Below are positions 1-12,184 of a DNA stretch of 64,000 bases, one piece after another. Source of the DNA: Balanoglossus misakiensis (Eukaryota; Hemichordata). Location of the stretch: the NCBI GenBank assembly GCA_040954595.2, contig CM082585.2:8246001-8310000 (forward strand), in the 5' to 3' direction. A program made the position numbers and the translations under genes. The notes below the pieces were generated by a model, which saw only the letters and a program-made list of their open reading frames with translations, ran no database searches and was not told the origin of the DNA. Positions within the stretch are counted from its first letter, which is position 1; each line of letters begins with the position of its first letter.

Positions 1-413
1 ACCAAATTGACTAATTTGAGGTTTATTTATAGCACATCTGAGATGAATTTGTGCGAATTTTCATTGCGAACATCATTTAGGAAGGAACATGGAGAGGGTA
101 CTTGATTGGCACGCCATTCAAGCCTGCATTATCACTTCACAACTTGCATGGAAAAAAAAATGCATGCAGTGAAATACATTAGGACTCTGTCATCTAAACC
201 GTCAAATATGACGATATGAGCTGTGATCAGTACCGGCCGAACATTAAAACAATTCAGCTTTGTTTTAATCATCAAGTGGAGAACCCTGCCTGCATGTGAG
301 CTGTTTTTCGTTGTGTAAATCATGATACAGATGGACTTGACGAGTACACACGATCTGTCTGCTTTTAGCTTAGCACTGTATTAACAATCGTTATTGTAAT
401 CTCTTCCATATAG

Positions 414-574
414 ATTATGTAGAAGTTATAGATGGTAAAGTGACTCTTTGCCGTTATGCGGCACAAGGCAGGTGTACACGACCCAAGTGTAAATTCTATC
501 ATTTACCAACAGTTCACAGTGGTGCAAGCGTTCCAACTTCGATACCAGTTCCAGTCGTCACAATGACGGTGTAA
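414..574 (+). CDS. muscleblind-like CCCH zinc-finger exon, copy 1 (partial gene)
   Basis: Exon of an RNA-binding CCCH zinc-finger gene whose 5' part lies before the window. A pyrimidine-rich tract and AG at 412-413 precede an open frame that reads VEVIDGKVTLC and then a C-x7-C-x4-C-x3-H finger (CRYAAQGRC, TRPKC, KFYH). That spacing is the one known for the second finger of each muscleblind (MBNL) pair, and VEV.DGKVT.C matches the fly and vertebrate linker. After the finger the frame is Val/Pro/Thr-rich and reaches TAA at 572-574; GTAAAT at 571 could instead be a splice donor, giving exon 414-570. A near-duplicate exon follows at 690. Family call is moderate; another CCCH family is possible because the partner finger is not visible. 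Confidence 0.6.
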
Positions 575-689
575 ATTCCTTCGTCTGATTTTACTCTTTT
601 TTTTTCCTGTCTATGAATCAATGCATTTTTTCTATTCAACAGTGTCCTTTTTTATTTCTTTTTTTTCTTTTTTTCTATGTACATGGCAG

Positions 690-835
690 ATCATGTAGAA
701 GTAGTTGATGGTAAAGTGACTGTGTGCCGCGATGCTGCAAAAGGCAAGTGCACCCGCCCCCTCTGCAAATATTACCACATCCCAGTCCATTTGTTGGCTC
801 TACAAGCTGCTGAATTGAATCGGCCCGGGTGCTAG
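690..835 (+). CDS. muscleblind-like CCCH zinc-finger exon, copy 2 (terminal exon)
   Basis: Second copy of the CCCH exon, in the same splice phase as copy 1 (both begin AT plus a YAT codon). It encodes HVEVVDGKVTVC, then CRDAAKGKC, TRPLC, KYYH (C-x7-C-x4-C-x3-H), then HIPVHLLALQ, and ends at TAG 833-835. The tail HxPxHLxxxxxA resembles the MBNL sequence after finger 2 or 4 more closely than copy 1 does. Only about 115 bases separate it from copy 1, so the two look like alternative 3' exons made by tandem duplication, each giving a different C-terminus. The acceptor is a T-rich tract ending GGCAG. Confidence 0.6.
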
Positions 836-855
836 GCTAGTCTGCCTTATATACC

Positions 856-883
856 GCCAAGCCAAGCCAAGCCAAGCCAAGCC
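856..883. repeat. short tandem repeat (GCCAA)n
   Basis: Five tandem GCCAA units plus a partial one, just 3' of the muscleblind-like stop codon and inside its presumed 3'UTR. Confidence 0.85.
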
Positions 884-1393
884 TGTGCTCACAGCTGTGG
901 GGAAATATCGGCATGTTCGCAGAGTGATGTTTTACATTGCAGCTTCTATACGCTTGCCATGCTGAACGAGAGGGACGCTTTGCTTAGCATGGCTTTATAT
1001 TCGCTACACTTCAAGGGGATTTTTCGTTTTCATTTTCATTTTTTTAAACTGTCTTTTTCTCTTTACAGTTTAAAAAAAAACAAAATTTCAGTACATGGAG
1101 AAATAGTGAGAGCACTTGTATGTTTTCTCTTCAACATAAGTTTGACTTAGATTTTTTTGAAAAATTTAAATGATTCATCTAACAAGCTAGTTAAAACTAG
1201 CGTTTTTTTGTGTGTATTTAGCCGTCTGATATAATAAGACTTATTTGCCTCTCAAAAGAGACACATTGAAATGAGTACGTTCCTCTTCTGTGACTTTTTT
1301 TTACAATATTATTTTAGGATGTAAAAGTTATTTTGAAAGTTAGAGAATTTTATAATGTTTTATTTGTTTATTGATGTATTTTCTCGGACTTAC
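884..1393. other. AT-rich noncoding DNA, probable 3'UTR
   Basis: No convincing exon. The sequence is T-rich and probably belongs to the 3'UTR or downstream flank of the muscleblind-like gene. The longest open frame (959-1150) has no coding character. Confidence 0.5.
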
Positions 1394-1508
1394 CTTGAGA
1401 TGAGACCGGAGGGAGGGTCAAAACGGTTACCGCGGTAACCACGGACAATGATGACATGCGACCTGCCATAGTGGGTGTGAGCCACAAGGGTTTCACCCGA
1501 AGTAGAAC
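1394..1508 (-). CDS. isolated coding-like exon, gene unknown
   Basis: On the minus strand a strong pyrimidine tract ending TTTTAG is followed by 115 bases that stay open in one frame (phase 2 in, 2 bases out) and then AAG|GTAAGT. The translation includes SGETLVAHTHYGRSHVII and VRGYRGNRFDPPSGLIS, which look like real protein, but I do not recognise the family. The other two frames either stop early or give a low-complexity reading. I could not find partner exons on the minus strand on either side, so it may be an orphan exon of a gene with very long introns, a decayed gene, or a chance match. A perfect 16-bp palindrome (1425-1440) lies inside it. Confidence 0.35.
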
Positions 1509-4500
1509 CTAAAACACAAAAGATAAAAAAGTACATCATTTTGACATAGTGTAGCTATTAACTGCCATCGATCACAGATATAAAAGTTCTCAAGGCTACT
1601 TGAAGAACAGAATCAACGACGTACTTAAAAAAAATTACTGCATGAAAAAAAATAATTGGATGGCATGGCTGCCTTAACTTTCATGTTGTCATGGCAACTC
1701 GTCATAGCATGAATGAAATCTATCAATGCTGCGATTTTTCAAAAAAAATGCATAGTGCTGCATTATGCTTTTTAAATGTTTTTTGGAAGAAAAAAATAAT
1801 AATGATGAAGTTTTTAAGATTAAGTCAATTTACAATTAAATTGTAATCATTTAACCAGAGATGGTGGAAAACTGATTAACAATATTGAACATTTTTCAAA
1901 TATGTGATTTACAATGGAGGGAATATAGCTAGTACTATATTATAATTGTGCACAAGTAGTGTTCTTTTTACTCCGAAAGCTTATTAAATAATTGCATGAG
2001 TAACAACTGGGGACTGCTGTTTTTATTGCTGAAAGACAACTCCACAGATTTTTTCCCCTCAACATAATTTTAGAAACAGAATTTCTCATATTTTGAAAAA
2101 TGTAACAATATAGAGAGGTGTATGTTTTTATATAGCTTAATAACAGACAATATTTGATTCAATTAATTTGCTGTGCATCTTTTTTTTGGTCTCCAAGACA
2201 TCTTTTCTTCTTCCATAAATGAATATTCAAACATTACAAGGTTTTTTCAGAATCCAGTTTATGTAGTAGTGTACATGTAAATTAAACCACTGCTGTTAGT
2301 CTTTGTTTGGAGTGACTGCTTTTGCGAAATGTGGGCCTGCCTCGAAAAATAACAGAATGTCAAGTGGCACTGAAGAGCTCAAAGCTTATGGTGTATGCTT
2401 CTTCACAGATGAATATTTATATATTGGTCCGAGATAAGGAGATATTATGAGAAAAAAATGATTTCAAAAGAAATGCTTATTGAAATTTTGAACGTGGACA
2501 CTTTGTGATATGCTTTTGTCCATAAAAGCAATAGCAGAATATCCTGAGAGCAGTTATTAACAAACAAATAATAACACTGTATGCTTATTGTCATGTATCT
2601 TTGTTTGTTTCCACTGTCTTTCTATTCATGAACACTTAAAATTTTGAGAAAACATAAAAAAAATAATGGAATTTTTTTCTTGAATTCTCTCTGAAGGGTG
2701 CTTTGAGACAGAATACGATTGTAAATGTCTTCGGCTGGGCTGCACGTGCGCACGTACAGGGCTCCGTAGTCATGGCGTCATTGTGACCGCGCAAAAAGTC
2801 TTTAAAAACCGCTCCTGTGTTGTGCCAAAATATAAATTGTCACGTCAAGGCTTTTTCTAAGTTGACTCCCTCGAGCGAGTATCGTAGGTGCCACCCAGCC
2901 GATGACAGACTTCTATAGAGGTTAATACTGATGCACCATTACACAATTTATAACCACCAGTAACCGTAGCAACCAGTTATTCAACGATGTGTGTTTTTTG
3001 ACCATTTTATTACAGTAGGATTATACTAGTCACGTTTGGATTTAGGGTGCATCATATTACCATCAGATTTACAAACACCTTGACTTTAGACTTAAGGATT
3101 AAGGATTAATAATATAATTATTAAGTAGTGGATTATGGTGTCTGGTCTGTAGTGCTGCATTCTATGTAGGTTATAATACAAAGCCATTACGAAAAAAAAA
3201 ATTACTCCAAAAAAGTGTAGACGTGTGTATCTATCTATCTATCTGGGAGATTTCAATGCTCACCGAAAAACAGTCACTGCTAAAATAGTATCAGTAGTTT
3301 TCTAGATGTCCGTATTTTGCTGCATTTTTGTGTCCGATTCTTGTCAGAAAAAAAAAATTGAAATCTCAAACACCTGCTTAGCGATGGTAGTTCACCCAAT
3401 CACAATGCTGCAAAACGTCATTGATAGTAGCTGACTTTAACCAACAAACTATGTATTTAAAAAAATACCACACGAGTACTACAGTATATAAGCATCAACT
3501 CAGTCAGTGTATTTTTTGACATCATATGACGAAAAACGAGTCTATCCTGTAGCATATGACTCTAAAAATCAGTCGGCTTTTCTTGTGTGCATTCATTTCT
3601 ATGTACTCTGAATAACCAGACAATAAAAGGCAGAGTATCTATAATCAAGAATTGTTGTCTTGCTCCTCTTTTTGTTCCTTCAAGTCCCAATAGATGCCAC
3701 ACATACATTTGCATCCTTTGCATGGGTTTACTTTCAAACTTAGATTGGTTCCTAATGTGGTATACACAAACTTTCCTCATTCAAGCCTAGCCACATTTCG
3801 TCTCATCAAAAAACTTCCAACTCAGTGTTGAGGGAATTCCCTTACAAGCAAGGTGCAGCAGTATCCATGTTGAAATATTAAACCATCACAAACTATTTTC
3901 GAATGTCCTATAACTCGAAAACTCATAGAACAATATGACATTGATTTGGGGCAACATGTGAAGCAAACACACAAATTCACAAAAGAACCAAAAAAACTTG
4001 GAACCATTACCACACCTGCTCAAATCTGGAATGAAACTTCAGTCACACATAGGAATACATGCATGTCTGTGGTCATTTCACACACATGGGTTTATTTGTA
4101 CAGTAGTGCATTCAAATTTCACCCAGTAGAATGCTGCGGAAAATTAGAACCAGATGCAGACAGACAGACAGTATAGTGCATTGACCAGACTGTCAAACAC
4201 AAAATACCTTCAATATACATTATTTAGACCTCAACCTTTATACACAATCATGCATGTGACTGACACATACATGCAAATACAATTATAGTTATTTTTTATG
4301 ATATTCACTCAATTCTCTTAAAGACTACACATTAGATGTATAGCGAACAACTAATAATTTTTTGGATCAACTCATCATTCTGAGGTCTTGCCGTGCAGAA
4401 CAAATTATGAGCACAGGAATAAACTCAAAGAATGCAGATATATCCGTTTCAGTGGAAAATTATTTGAAAGTTGAAATTCTATTGTTACCCTTAGCTGGGT

Positions 4501-5647
4501 AGCATAATGCTATGAATAGCAGCGTTTGAGAGAGAATTCCGTGAGTATATATATGTGCTTGTTTAGCACCATATGGTTTCCACTCACACTGCGCAAGTGG
4601 CTTGCACAGCAGTTCCTAAATTGTGACATCATTATTTGAACTAACTTTTTTCAAATTAAGAGGTTTATGGAAGTGAATTATGTGTGGTGGCTTATTTGCC
4701 GGGGGAAAGAGCGTTCTGAAGGAAACAACTTCACATTCTGATCACTGTTTGTGATTAATGGCGTAGAAAGCGTGGGCAAGTGGTCATTTTGCGACTGAGT
4801 GGTTTAAAGTGTGGATCAAAAGAGTTCCTGATGTGTTTGGGTCAATTGCCAAAAGCTAAAAGTCACCCACATCTCAAGATCTGTTCAGATTTGCATTTGG
4901 GACACAAATCTTGAGTCACCGCAACACCTCCTACTTTTTACTTGACAAACCTTTCTAAGAATGCACTGCACTCCAGTGCCAATGTCATATATTGGTTAGG
5001 TTAGACCAGTAGACTATGGAAATGGGGAATTGTGATAGGGTTGGAAGGGTATGGTTGGCCCCAAATCCTACCAAGTTGATATTCATTCCTATTACCCCTC
5101 ACCCCCAATATCCTAGTGTATGAATCCAACTGTAGCAATGAAAACAACGGGAATAAACCAAATTGGTATTAGTGGAAGGTAAGGATTAAAAAATTTAGCT
5201 TCAGGAGATGAGAATGTGCACACTACCGCAAACATGCAGATAACATTGAAATTTCAGTGTTTTGTGATGTGGTACATGTGGATAATCCACTGTTTCCTGG
5301 TGAAACCTATATACCCGTACCATATGTCTGGTATGACAAAGTGTACTTTGGGGCATGTGAATAACCGGTGACCTTCAAAGCAATTTCCCTGCCAGGCAAG
5401 CCAAGGCAGGCCAGTCCAAGGTAACAGCTGTGACCCCTGTGTCGATCACTGCACAAAAGGATTTTTAACCACGGAAAATATCCGGTACAGATGCACAACT
5501 GTACATACATCACTGAATGTGCGGGTTCACCCATGCATCATGCAAACACGTCCGAGCACCAACCGCACGCCATGATCTGCCCCCACCTAAACATGTTAGT
5601 GTAAATACATCTTGGCCCATGCAAGCGTATGTATGTCACATAGAGTT
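1509..5647. other. intergenic or intronic DNA, no gene seen
   Basis: AT-rich sequence with short A and T runs and a small TATC repeat (about 3228-3245). No exon with matching splice phase was found. A CG-richer patch at about 2740-2900 holds a short cysteine-rich open stretch that I could not connect to anything. Confidence 0.5.
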
Positions 5648-5843
5648 TTAAAGGTATACAGTCACCTATGGAAAATTAGCTACAGTTACCATGGTAAACT
5701 TGAGATCTAGCCAATCACGGATTTTAAGTGGGTGGAACACGCGAAAAAAAGAGCGCCACCATATGTTCTTTAGAACGCTCAAATACGCCATTTCGGCCAT
5801 ATATAGGCGTATGTAAATTGTAGGTGACTTGTATACCTTTAAT
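5648..5843. mobile_element. MITE-like element with ~20-bp terminal inverted repeats
   Basis: Left end TTAAAGGTATACAGTCACCT (5648 on) is mirrored at the right end (5821-5843) with one extra base. The ~195-bp interior has no ORF. Both ends lie in TTAA, so the target duplication could be TTAA (piggyBac type) or TA. A related single end occurs at 61642-61676. No transposase is present, so this would be a non-autonomous element. Confidence 0.6.
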
Positions 5844-8800
5844 GGCACAGCTGATGTTCAGGCACAGAGCTCAGATGGTCTCTCTTACGCGGCGAAATTA
5901 TAGGATTGTTTCCTACTGGCAAGGTTTATAGTTTGGAAATTCCTCAGGGACAGCACAGCAGTGAGACAAGTGCCATTCCATTTAGCGTTCATCAAGACGG
6001 AGACTTGGCCAACGCCGGAATGATTCATTTTCATGAGAGATGTCGACAGAATGAACACTTTTCCACATCAGACTCTGCGCCGTCTTGTCGCACATCAATT
6101 GACACTTGCCACCAGGAATCCATTGATCAAAGTACCTTTAATCAGACGAGCTTCACATAACAGTGAATCATCCCTGAAATATTTAAGAGCATCTATGAAA
6201 TTTCATACCATTGCAATGCACATAATAAACTCCAAAAGTGTATACATGCAGGCAGTTTGACAACGTGACCTTGAACATGATCTGTATGAAACATCCAGTG
6301 TAAGCCTCGGCTGTCTGGTCATGTTTAAAACATATTCGTTTTAACCAAGACCCCCGGTCAAGGTTGAAATGATACACCACAGAGAGAATTAAATCTGGTC
6401 TGTCTACATGCTTGAAAGTGTTTGACTTGGAGGCGACACAAGAAACTGTGAGGTTTTTTCCTAGTCTGTGCCCAAAATCAACTGTAAGCTGTCTGGGTCC
6501 ACCAGGGCGAGCTTTAATGACACAAATACGCCCACGGCACACAGACACACACACGTACATGCAGACTAAGACATAAATTCCCTCTACATGTGGACACAAT
6601 ATCCATCAGATTGTTGTCACTGACACAGTTTTTCCACATTAAATTCGAGTCGACTTAAAAACTACTCAAAGCAGACAGACATAAGCGGTCCATTCTGAAA
6701 TGCCATTTGCGTATTAGCTAAATTTAGCTATAAGGCCCCGTCTGGCTTTGTGAATTATACAGCCACATATGTCAGGTTTGGGGGTAGTGTACATAACTGG
6801 CAGATCATTGACACCAGCGGGGATATTTCAATGCATTCACATAACATGGGGGCTGACTCAAAAAGGAAATATGACAAATTGGTTGCGGATATTTTTTTTG
6901 TAATCACGACCCTACGGCAGACAAACATGTTCTCCTCTTTCAATTTCTACGCAGGGGGTGCCACCCACATCACTAAAACTGCACCCCTTGTGAGATCAGT
7001 TCTCAGTATATTCACAGATCCACTTTCGGGTCGTTGACTTAATGTATGCGTGGCTTTGAGGTCGTGACCTGAATGCACATGTGTGTGCGCATTGCTGGCT
7101 GGCAGAGTGGTTATCATGCTTTATGCATACTAATAGGGTCACACACACACGCAGGCAATCAGGAAAGAGATTTATGCTTCGGTCCTGGCACGGAATGACA
7201 ATCACGCAAGAAAGAGGTTATTGTGTCTATTGCATCATTCCTGAAAAGATCAAATGGATGACGTATCTGAGCTGAGACGTTAAAATTAAGTACGTTCTTC
7301 TAAGAAATGGGCTAAACTTGAACAGCCAATCAGAAGAGCGTGCGTGTATCAGGAAGAATGGTCATTGACATATATATTTATCATAAAGAAATTTAATTTG
7401 TAAACAACACTCCGAACATGGAGTGTGTCATCTAGACAGGGCGATCAGGCGATACACCCTCCACTGACATGTTGGCACCCCCTGGCAAGTTGTAAAGGGG
7501 GGACCAGTGCATGACCATACAATTGAAAAGTGGGATCTGAACCCAGCTTGTCTTGTATGACAGATTAGTGATTTTATTTGACGAATCACAGCTGTACTGC
7601 AATTTTCTCACACATCCGTGTAGAAACTGTGAATAAACAATAAAATACTGAAACTATTGCCTCCTTTTGTAAACTTTGGTATCTCCTTACAAGAAAGGAT
7701 ACCGTTGTTTTGAAATCAATGTCCCTTATATCAAAACCCTTTCTTCAGATATTTTTCATTTCATAATTCAGGACTGCTTATATATAATATGTGCAGTCTG
7801 CACTATCCACTAAGCTAAATGCTTTTTAAAAACTTGCCCGGGTTCAATGATAATTGCAAATTTTAGGGACTTTAGGCAGTGGCGCCCTCAACGCCCAGAT
7901 TTTTTTACTGAAATGTCTTTGATTTTGCAGAAAAATGGGTGCAGACAAGTCGAAGCCCAGAAGCAAATGCGAGGGATAACATTTTCTCACGATAAAATGG
8001 TTCACTACTGGTGTAGTTGACCACCAATCCAGCTATCAAATACTTCAATAGGGCACCACTTTTTGATGTTGGAGCTTGAATAAGGAACAATGCCTTTGTT
8101 TGTCATAGAGTATGCGGCTCTTTGAATACAATAGTCATTGGTGACCCCTAACAGCAAAGGTCAAATACAAAGAAATGTCTATTTTGAACTCAAACAAAAA
8201 GTTTTTCCAATAGAATTTTGACATGGGTGTAATCTACACGCGTTCACACTGTGGGTGTTTTTTGTCATATAAAAACTAGGATCTCATATTACCCTTAATA
8301 AATGGTAAATGTCTGTTTAAAATTGTTCTAACAGACAGACAAACAAATAGGTACAAATAAATAATATCAGATTTTATTGAAAAGAAATAAATCGGAAAAG
8401 AAATAATTCAGTTGCAAAAAAAAGTATTCAGTAAGTAAAGTAAATAATAATCGGAAAATGAAAAGAAAAATACAGAAATTTCTGGAGTAACATTTGTACT
8501 TTCTGTGAATAAACATAAAATGTGTTTATAAATCTTTCTCTGCATTGAGTCATTAACAAGGATTATATTTAAAAGTCAACCTTTCACCTATTTTAATTAC
8601 TAGTAAGTTGTGTTATAATTATTCAAATGTTATTCCGAAACCCACTATTAAATTAACATACTGGGTGTTTAAAATTATAAATGACAAAATTAATTTCATT
8701 TTAACAGATTGCAGAAAAGTACATTTCACCCTAATGTTACTTTTAAGGATCTCCGGCTAGTGATTCAAAATATCAAGACATTCACAGTCTTTCATAAACT

Positions 8801-9726
8801 GCATAGAACCCAGACAAAGCCAAAAGGTCACTCAAAATATCACACCACGATCTGTGTTGGCTCGAGTCCATGATGAAGACCCAGATCTAGAACATTACAA
8901 AACCTATTCACTACAATCAGTGTGCCCTGGCCTTGGCCGCCCCCAGACTGACCACAATAACAATGACTCTGACCTACTTTATTGTTAAGTTTCACATGCA
9001 GCTGTGTTAAATGGGGTGAACTTGGGGACAAGGCTAAAGTCTGGTTAAAACCTGTCTGACATGTGGACTCGGATGCTGTGACTGGGACCTTGATTCAATT
9101 GTTAGAAAGGGACTACTGGTACATGTACTTTGTCTGCCTAGGTACTATACTGCAGTGTTGTCCCTGGACAACTAAAAGGAGTCTCCCATCCCAGTCACTC
9201 GCTTTTTACTTTGGGAAAGTAGTTACTCATTATCATAACAGTTTCATTATTATGAACATTAGCCATGTCGCAGTCAGTAAGGCAGTGAAGATACAATCTT
9301 GTAAAATTTGCCCTGAGATATATAAAACTATTTGTATCCAATTATAATTGCAATGGTGCCATGGTGACGTGGAATACAGTGGTCATTGTAGGCAAGCAAG
9401 TTATTACCAGTAAATATTACCACTACTGATGGTGCAAAATGTTGTGCTTTCTTTGAAATGCAATGAGAAATTATTTTACATGTCTACTCAAAATTCGACC
9501 ATGCTGCAAAGGTGGACAGATGTATCACTGAATGGAAAGGTTTGGAGGACCATCATTTTTATGGAAATCTGTCCCTGTGGTATGTACTACCTTAACACAA
9601 GACAGGTTGTATTGGCAGTGGACACCTAAATAACAAGGAACAAGTTGCATGCACTTAAACATCTAGGGCTACTCACTTCAGGTGGCAATAGAAAGACCAC
9701 TAACAACTGATGAAAATTGTTTCTCT
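5844..9726. other. intergenic DNA, no gene seen; includes the downstream flank of DTYMK
   Basis: No exon chain could be built. A 138-codon minus-strand open frame at 6183-6599 has no recognisable domain and runs through simple TG-rich sequence. The last kilobase probably contains the DTYMK 3'UTR (minus strand); an AATAAA complement lies at 8978-8983 but may be too distal. Confidence 0.45.
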
Positions 9727-11264
9727 TTAGTCTTTCTCCCACCAGAGTTTCTCCATTTCTTGCACGTCTCCTCGGTGGGTCTGTTCAATGATGTTGGTCA
9801 CTAAGTTTTTGATTTCACGGTGTACGTCTTCTATGCTCTGGCTGGCATCTATCGTCTGATAGGGGAGAGAAATTGAAATCATCTGTCAGATCAATCCTAA
9901 AAAGAACATTTTAGTGAGATTAGTCTCAGTGGGAACGTGATCTTGTGGCTTGGGCTGTCTTGTGAAACTGTACTGGATCATTGATATTGAACACCTATTG
10001 CCTGGCCATGAGGGCCATAGCAGCCGTTTATTACCCCCGAGGGCCTGTGAGTTACCAGAATCATATGCTTTTTCCCCGAGGCCGTACTTTATATAATAGT
10101 TCTACCACTTGCCTTCCAGTCTTGGCCATGTAACTTTGTGTAATTCTCAGCCACTTTCTTTTGGAAATCTGTCTGTTCGTAGCGTTCTCCACCAAACTCC
10201 GCTCTTTTGGCTGCCTCTTCAGCGCTGAGGTTCAGATAAAGGACAAGGTCTGGTTTGGGTAGCCCTCTTTCTGGCTGTTTACACCATTCTACGCTCAACC
10301 CCTGTTATTACCAAAAAGATGATGCATTTCAGGGTTATTTCAACCAGGCAGGTAAATCTTCAATAATAAATTAGAAAGACTCACACTTAGCAATCCTTAT
10401 AACAAATGGCTATTTCTTTCACACTGGCTATATTAATTTTACAATAGTGTAGTGTTGGACAAGCGACTCACCTTTTTGGCAGCAGTAAACGCAACTCCCG
10501 AGAATGAATATCGATCTACAATCAGTGTTGTACCATTTTCCATCAGTGATTTCATCCTTGGACTGCAGAGAAAATTAGTGGGGAGAGAGGGTTTGTTAAT
10601 TTCACTAATGTTAAAGCACTTATCATCACACATTTTACAGCAACTTTTTAATGTTGATTTCAACATCAAACTTTGACACTTACACGAGCTCCCATCTATT
10701 TGCAGCAAACAGAAGGTGTACAGCATGATCTTCTAGTTCACACCGCTTTTCTAAGTAATCACTGACAACTTTACCAATGGCAGTTGTTCGATCTGTCAAA
10801 AGTCAATAAAGGAGAAAATAAAATACAATGTTAATGGTACAAAGACAGATCACATGTTCTTTTCCAGTTTGCTAATTCATGACCATCAATTGGTTGGCTA
10901 AGAGTAATGGTTAGCCAATTGGCACCATTCTTTGTTCAGCCTTTGCTATTGTCTTTGTATTCGTATCACGGTATGCTAATGAGATGTGAGGTGTTAATTT
11001 TGCTGACCTCAGCTGACCATTGATGGCCTACGGGTTCTTAGGGACAAGTGTGAGCAATGCTTGGCCGCAACATCAGCTTCCTAAACTGAAGAAGCGATAG
11101 AGACAAGACACTTTCATACCCGGAAATCGCAAAAACTCCACTTTCCGTCCATCTCCTCTCAGCGAGTCGACGAGTTTCTGACACTGCGTGGTCTTTCCGG
11201 ATCTGTCGCAGCCTTCTAGAACAACCAGTGCACCTCTAGTCTTGCTAATGACCCTCGATGACAT
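9727..11264 (-). CDS. DTYMK: thymidylate kinase (dTMP kinase)
   Basis: Phosphorylates dTMP to dTDP with ATP, an essential step of dTTP synthesis. Five exons (coding): 11120-11264, 10684-10792, 10472-10562, 10113-10301, 9727-9855, giving 220 aa (human about 212). Visible motifs: P-loop GCDRSGKT at residues 18-25; RFPDRTTAIGK, the dTMP-site region; VDRYSFSGVAF, the DRY/F-S-GxA motif; GLPKPDLVLYL; ERYE; and a C-terminal VDAS/IDAS-like TIDASQSIED. All junction phases agree. The last intron uses a GC donor, AAG|GCAAGT, at 10112-10107, a typical GC-AG intron. The start gives MSSRVISKTRGALVVLEG, in line with animal homologues. Upstream and in the same direction is nitrobindin. Confidence 0.95.
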
Positions 11265-12184
11265 GTTAGCTACTATAATAAAAGTGAAGAAACAAATACA
11301 AGGCTTGTCGATTTCACCGGCACCGATCAGCTGTTACATTCGAATATTGCGCGCAAGTCATCTGACCCGAGCTGACCCATCGAACCACGTGACCACAGGC
11401 TCGTACTTAAAATTTAGTATTCAATTCACATCATGAGAATGCTCACCTCTCTAGACTAGAAAACCTTTCGTGTAGTGCCCACTTGTCCTCCTACCCAATT
11501 GAACCAGACTTTTACTGTTTCTTCTATGTTTTCAGATTCAGTCACGTGGAGGGCGCTTTTGGCACTCGAGTGGCAGTGCTTAAGAGCGCCCTCACTGGAC
11601 GATCTTCAGTCTAAACTTGGTGAAGTGGGTTAGACCTAGAAAAGGGTCATAAATTTAATTTAAGTCTTTTGAGTTGAGATGTCTTAAAAGGTTGATAACC
11701 AATACACCATAACCAGAGTTGTTCATCAAATAAAAAAAAATAATGTCCATTTTTCTGCAAACGAGATTTCTTGTAGTTTATTTATGGAAAACAATACGGT
11801 AACACTCAAAACACCAACAGATTAAATTACATTTGCATTCTATACTACATGTATTAATATATTCTCATAATATATATATTTTTTTTGTATTATATTATAT
11901 TCCTATTCTCTTCCATTGAATTGTGTTTTGGATTTCACAAAAAGGCCTAGTTTAACAATTTTACTAATCTGACATGATTGCCATTTATAATGATCACCAT
12001 TTTATGATACCATGCACGTCATTTTCCCCGTGGAACTTTTACCGATTTTTCAAGCAAGATTTCAGATTCCAAGACTTTCCATAAAAGAGTGACACATATG
12101 CTACAGGTTTGAGTGATAATTATGGAGTAATTTTCAAAAAAGCTCAACATACTAGGCGTCGTCGAAAGAGCACGAAGCCTGTGA
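11265..12184. other. DTYMK upstream flank and nitrobindin 3' region
   Basis: Intergenic DNA between two minus-strand genes. The part near 11264-11450 is the DTYMK promoter/5'UTR. The nitrobindin 3'UTR runs down from 12185; a minus-strand AATAAA at 11777-11782 is a plausible poly(A) signal. No other gene seen. Confidence 0.5.

Noticed and set aside
2699-2880. Cysteine-rich open stretch after a CTGAAG acceptor-like site
   Set aside because: No convincing donor, no partner exon and no known family; a CG-richer patch can give such frames by chance.
6183-6599. 138-codon minus-strand open frame
   Set aside because: No recognisable domain, a TG-rich low-complexity start, no neighbouring exons; length alone is not enough.
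7081-7275. Open frame with His/Arg-rich reading near 7.1 kb
   Set aside because: Short, lies in CA-repeat-like DNA and has no homologue I can name.
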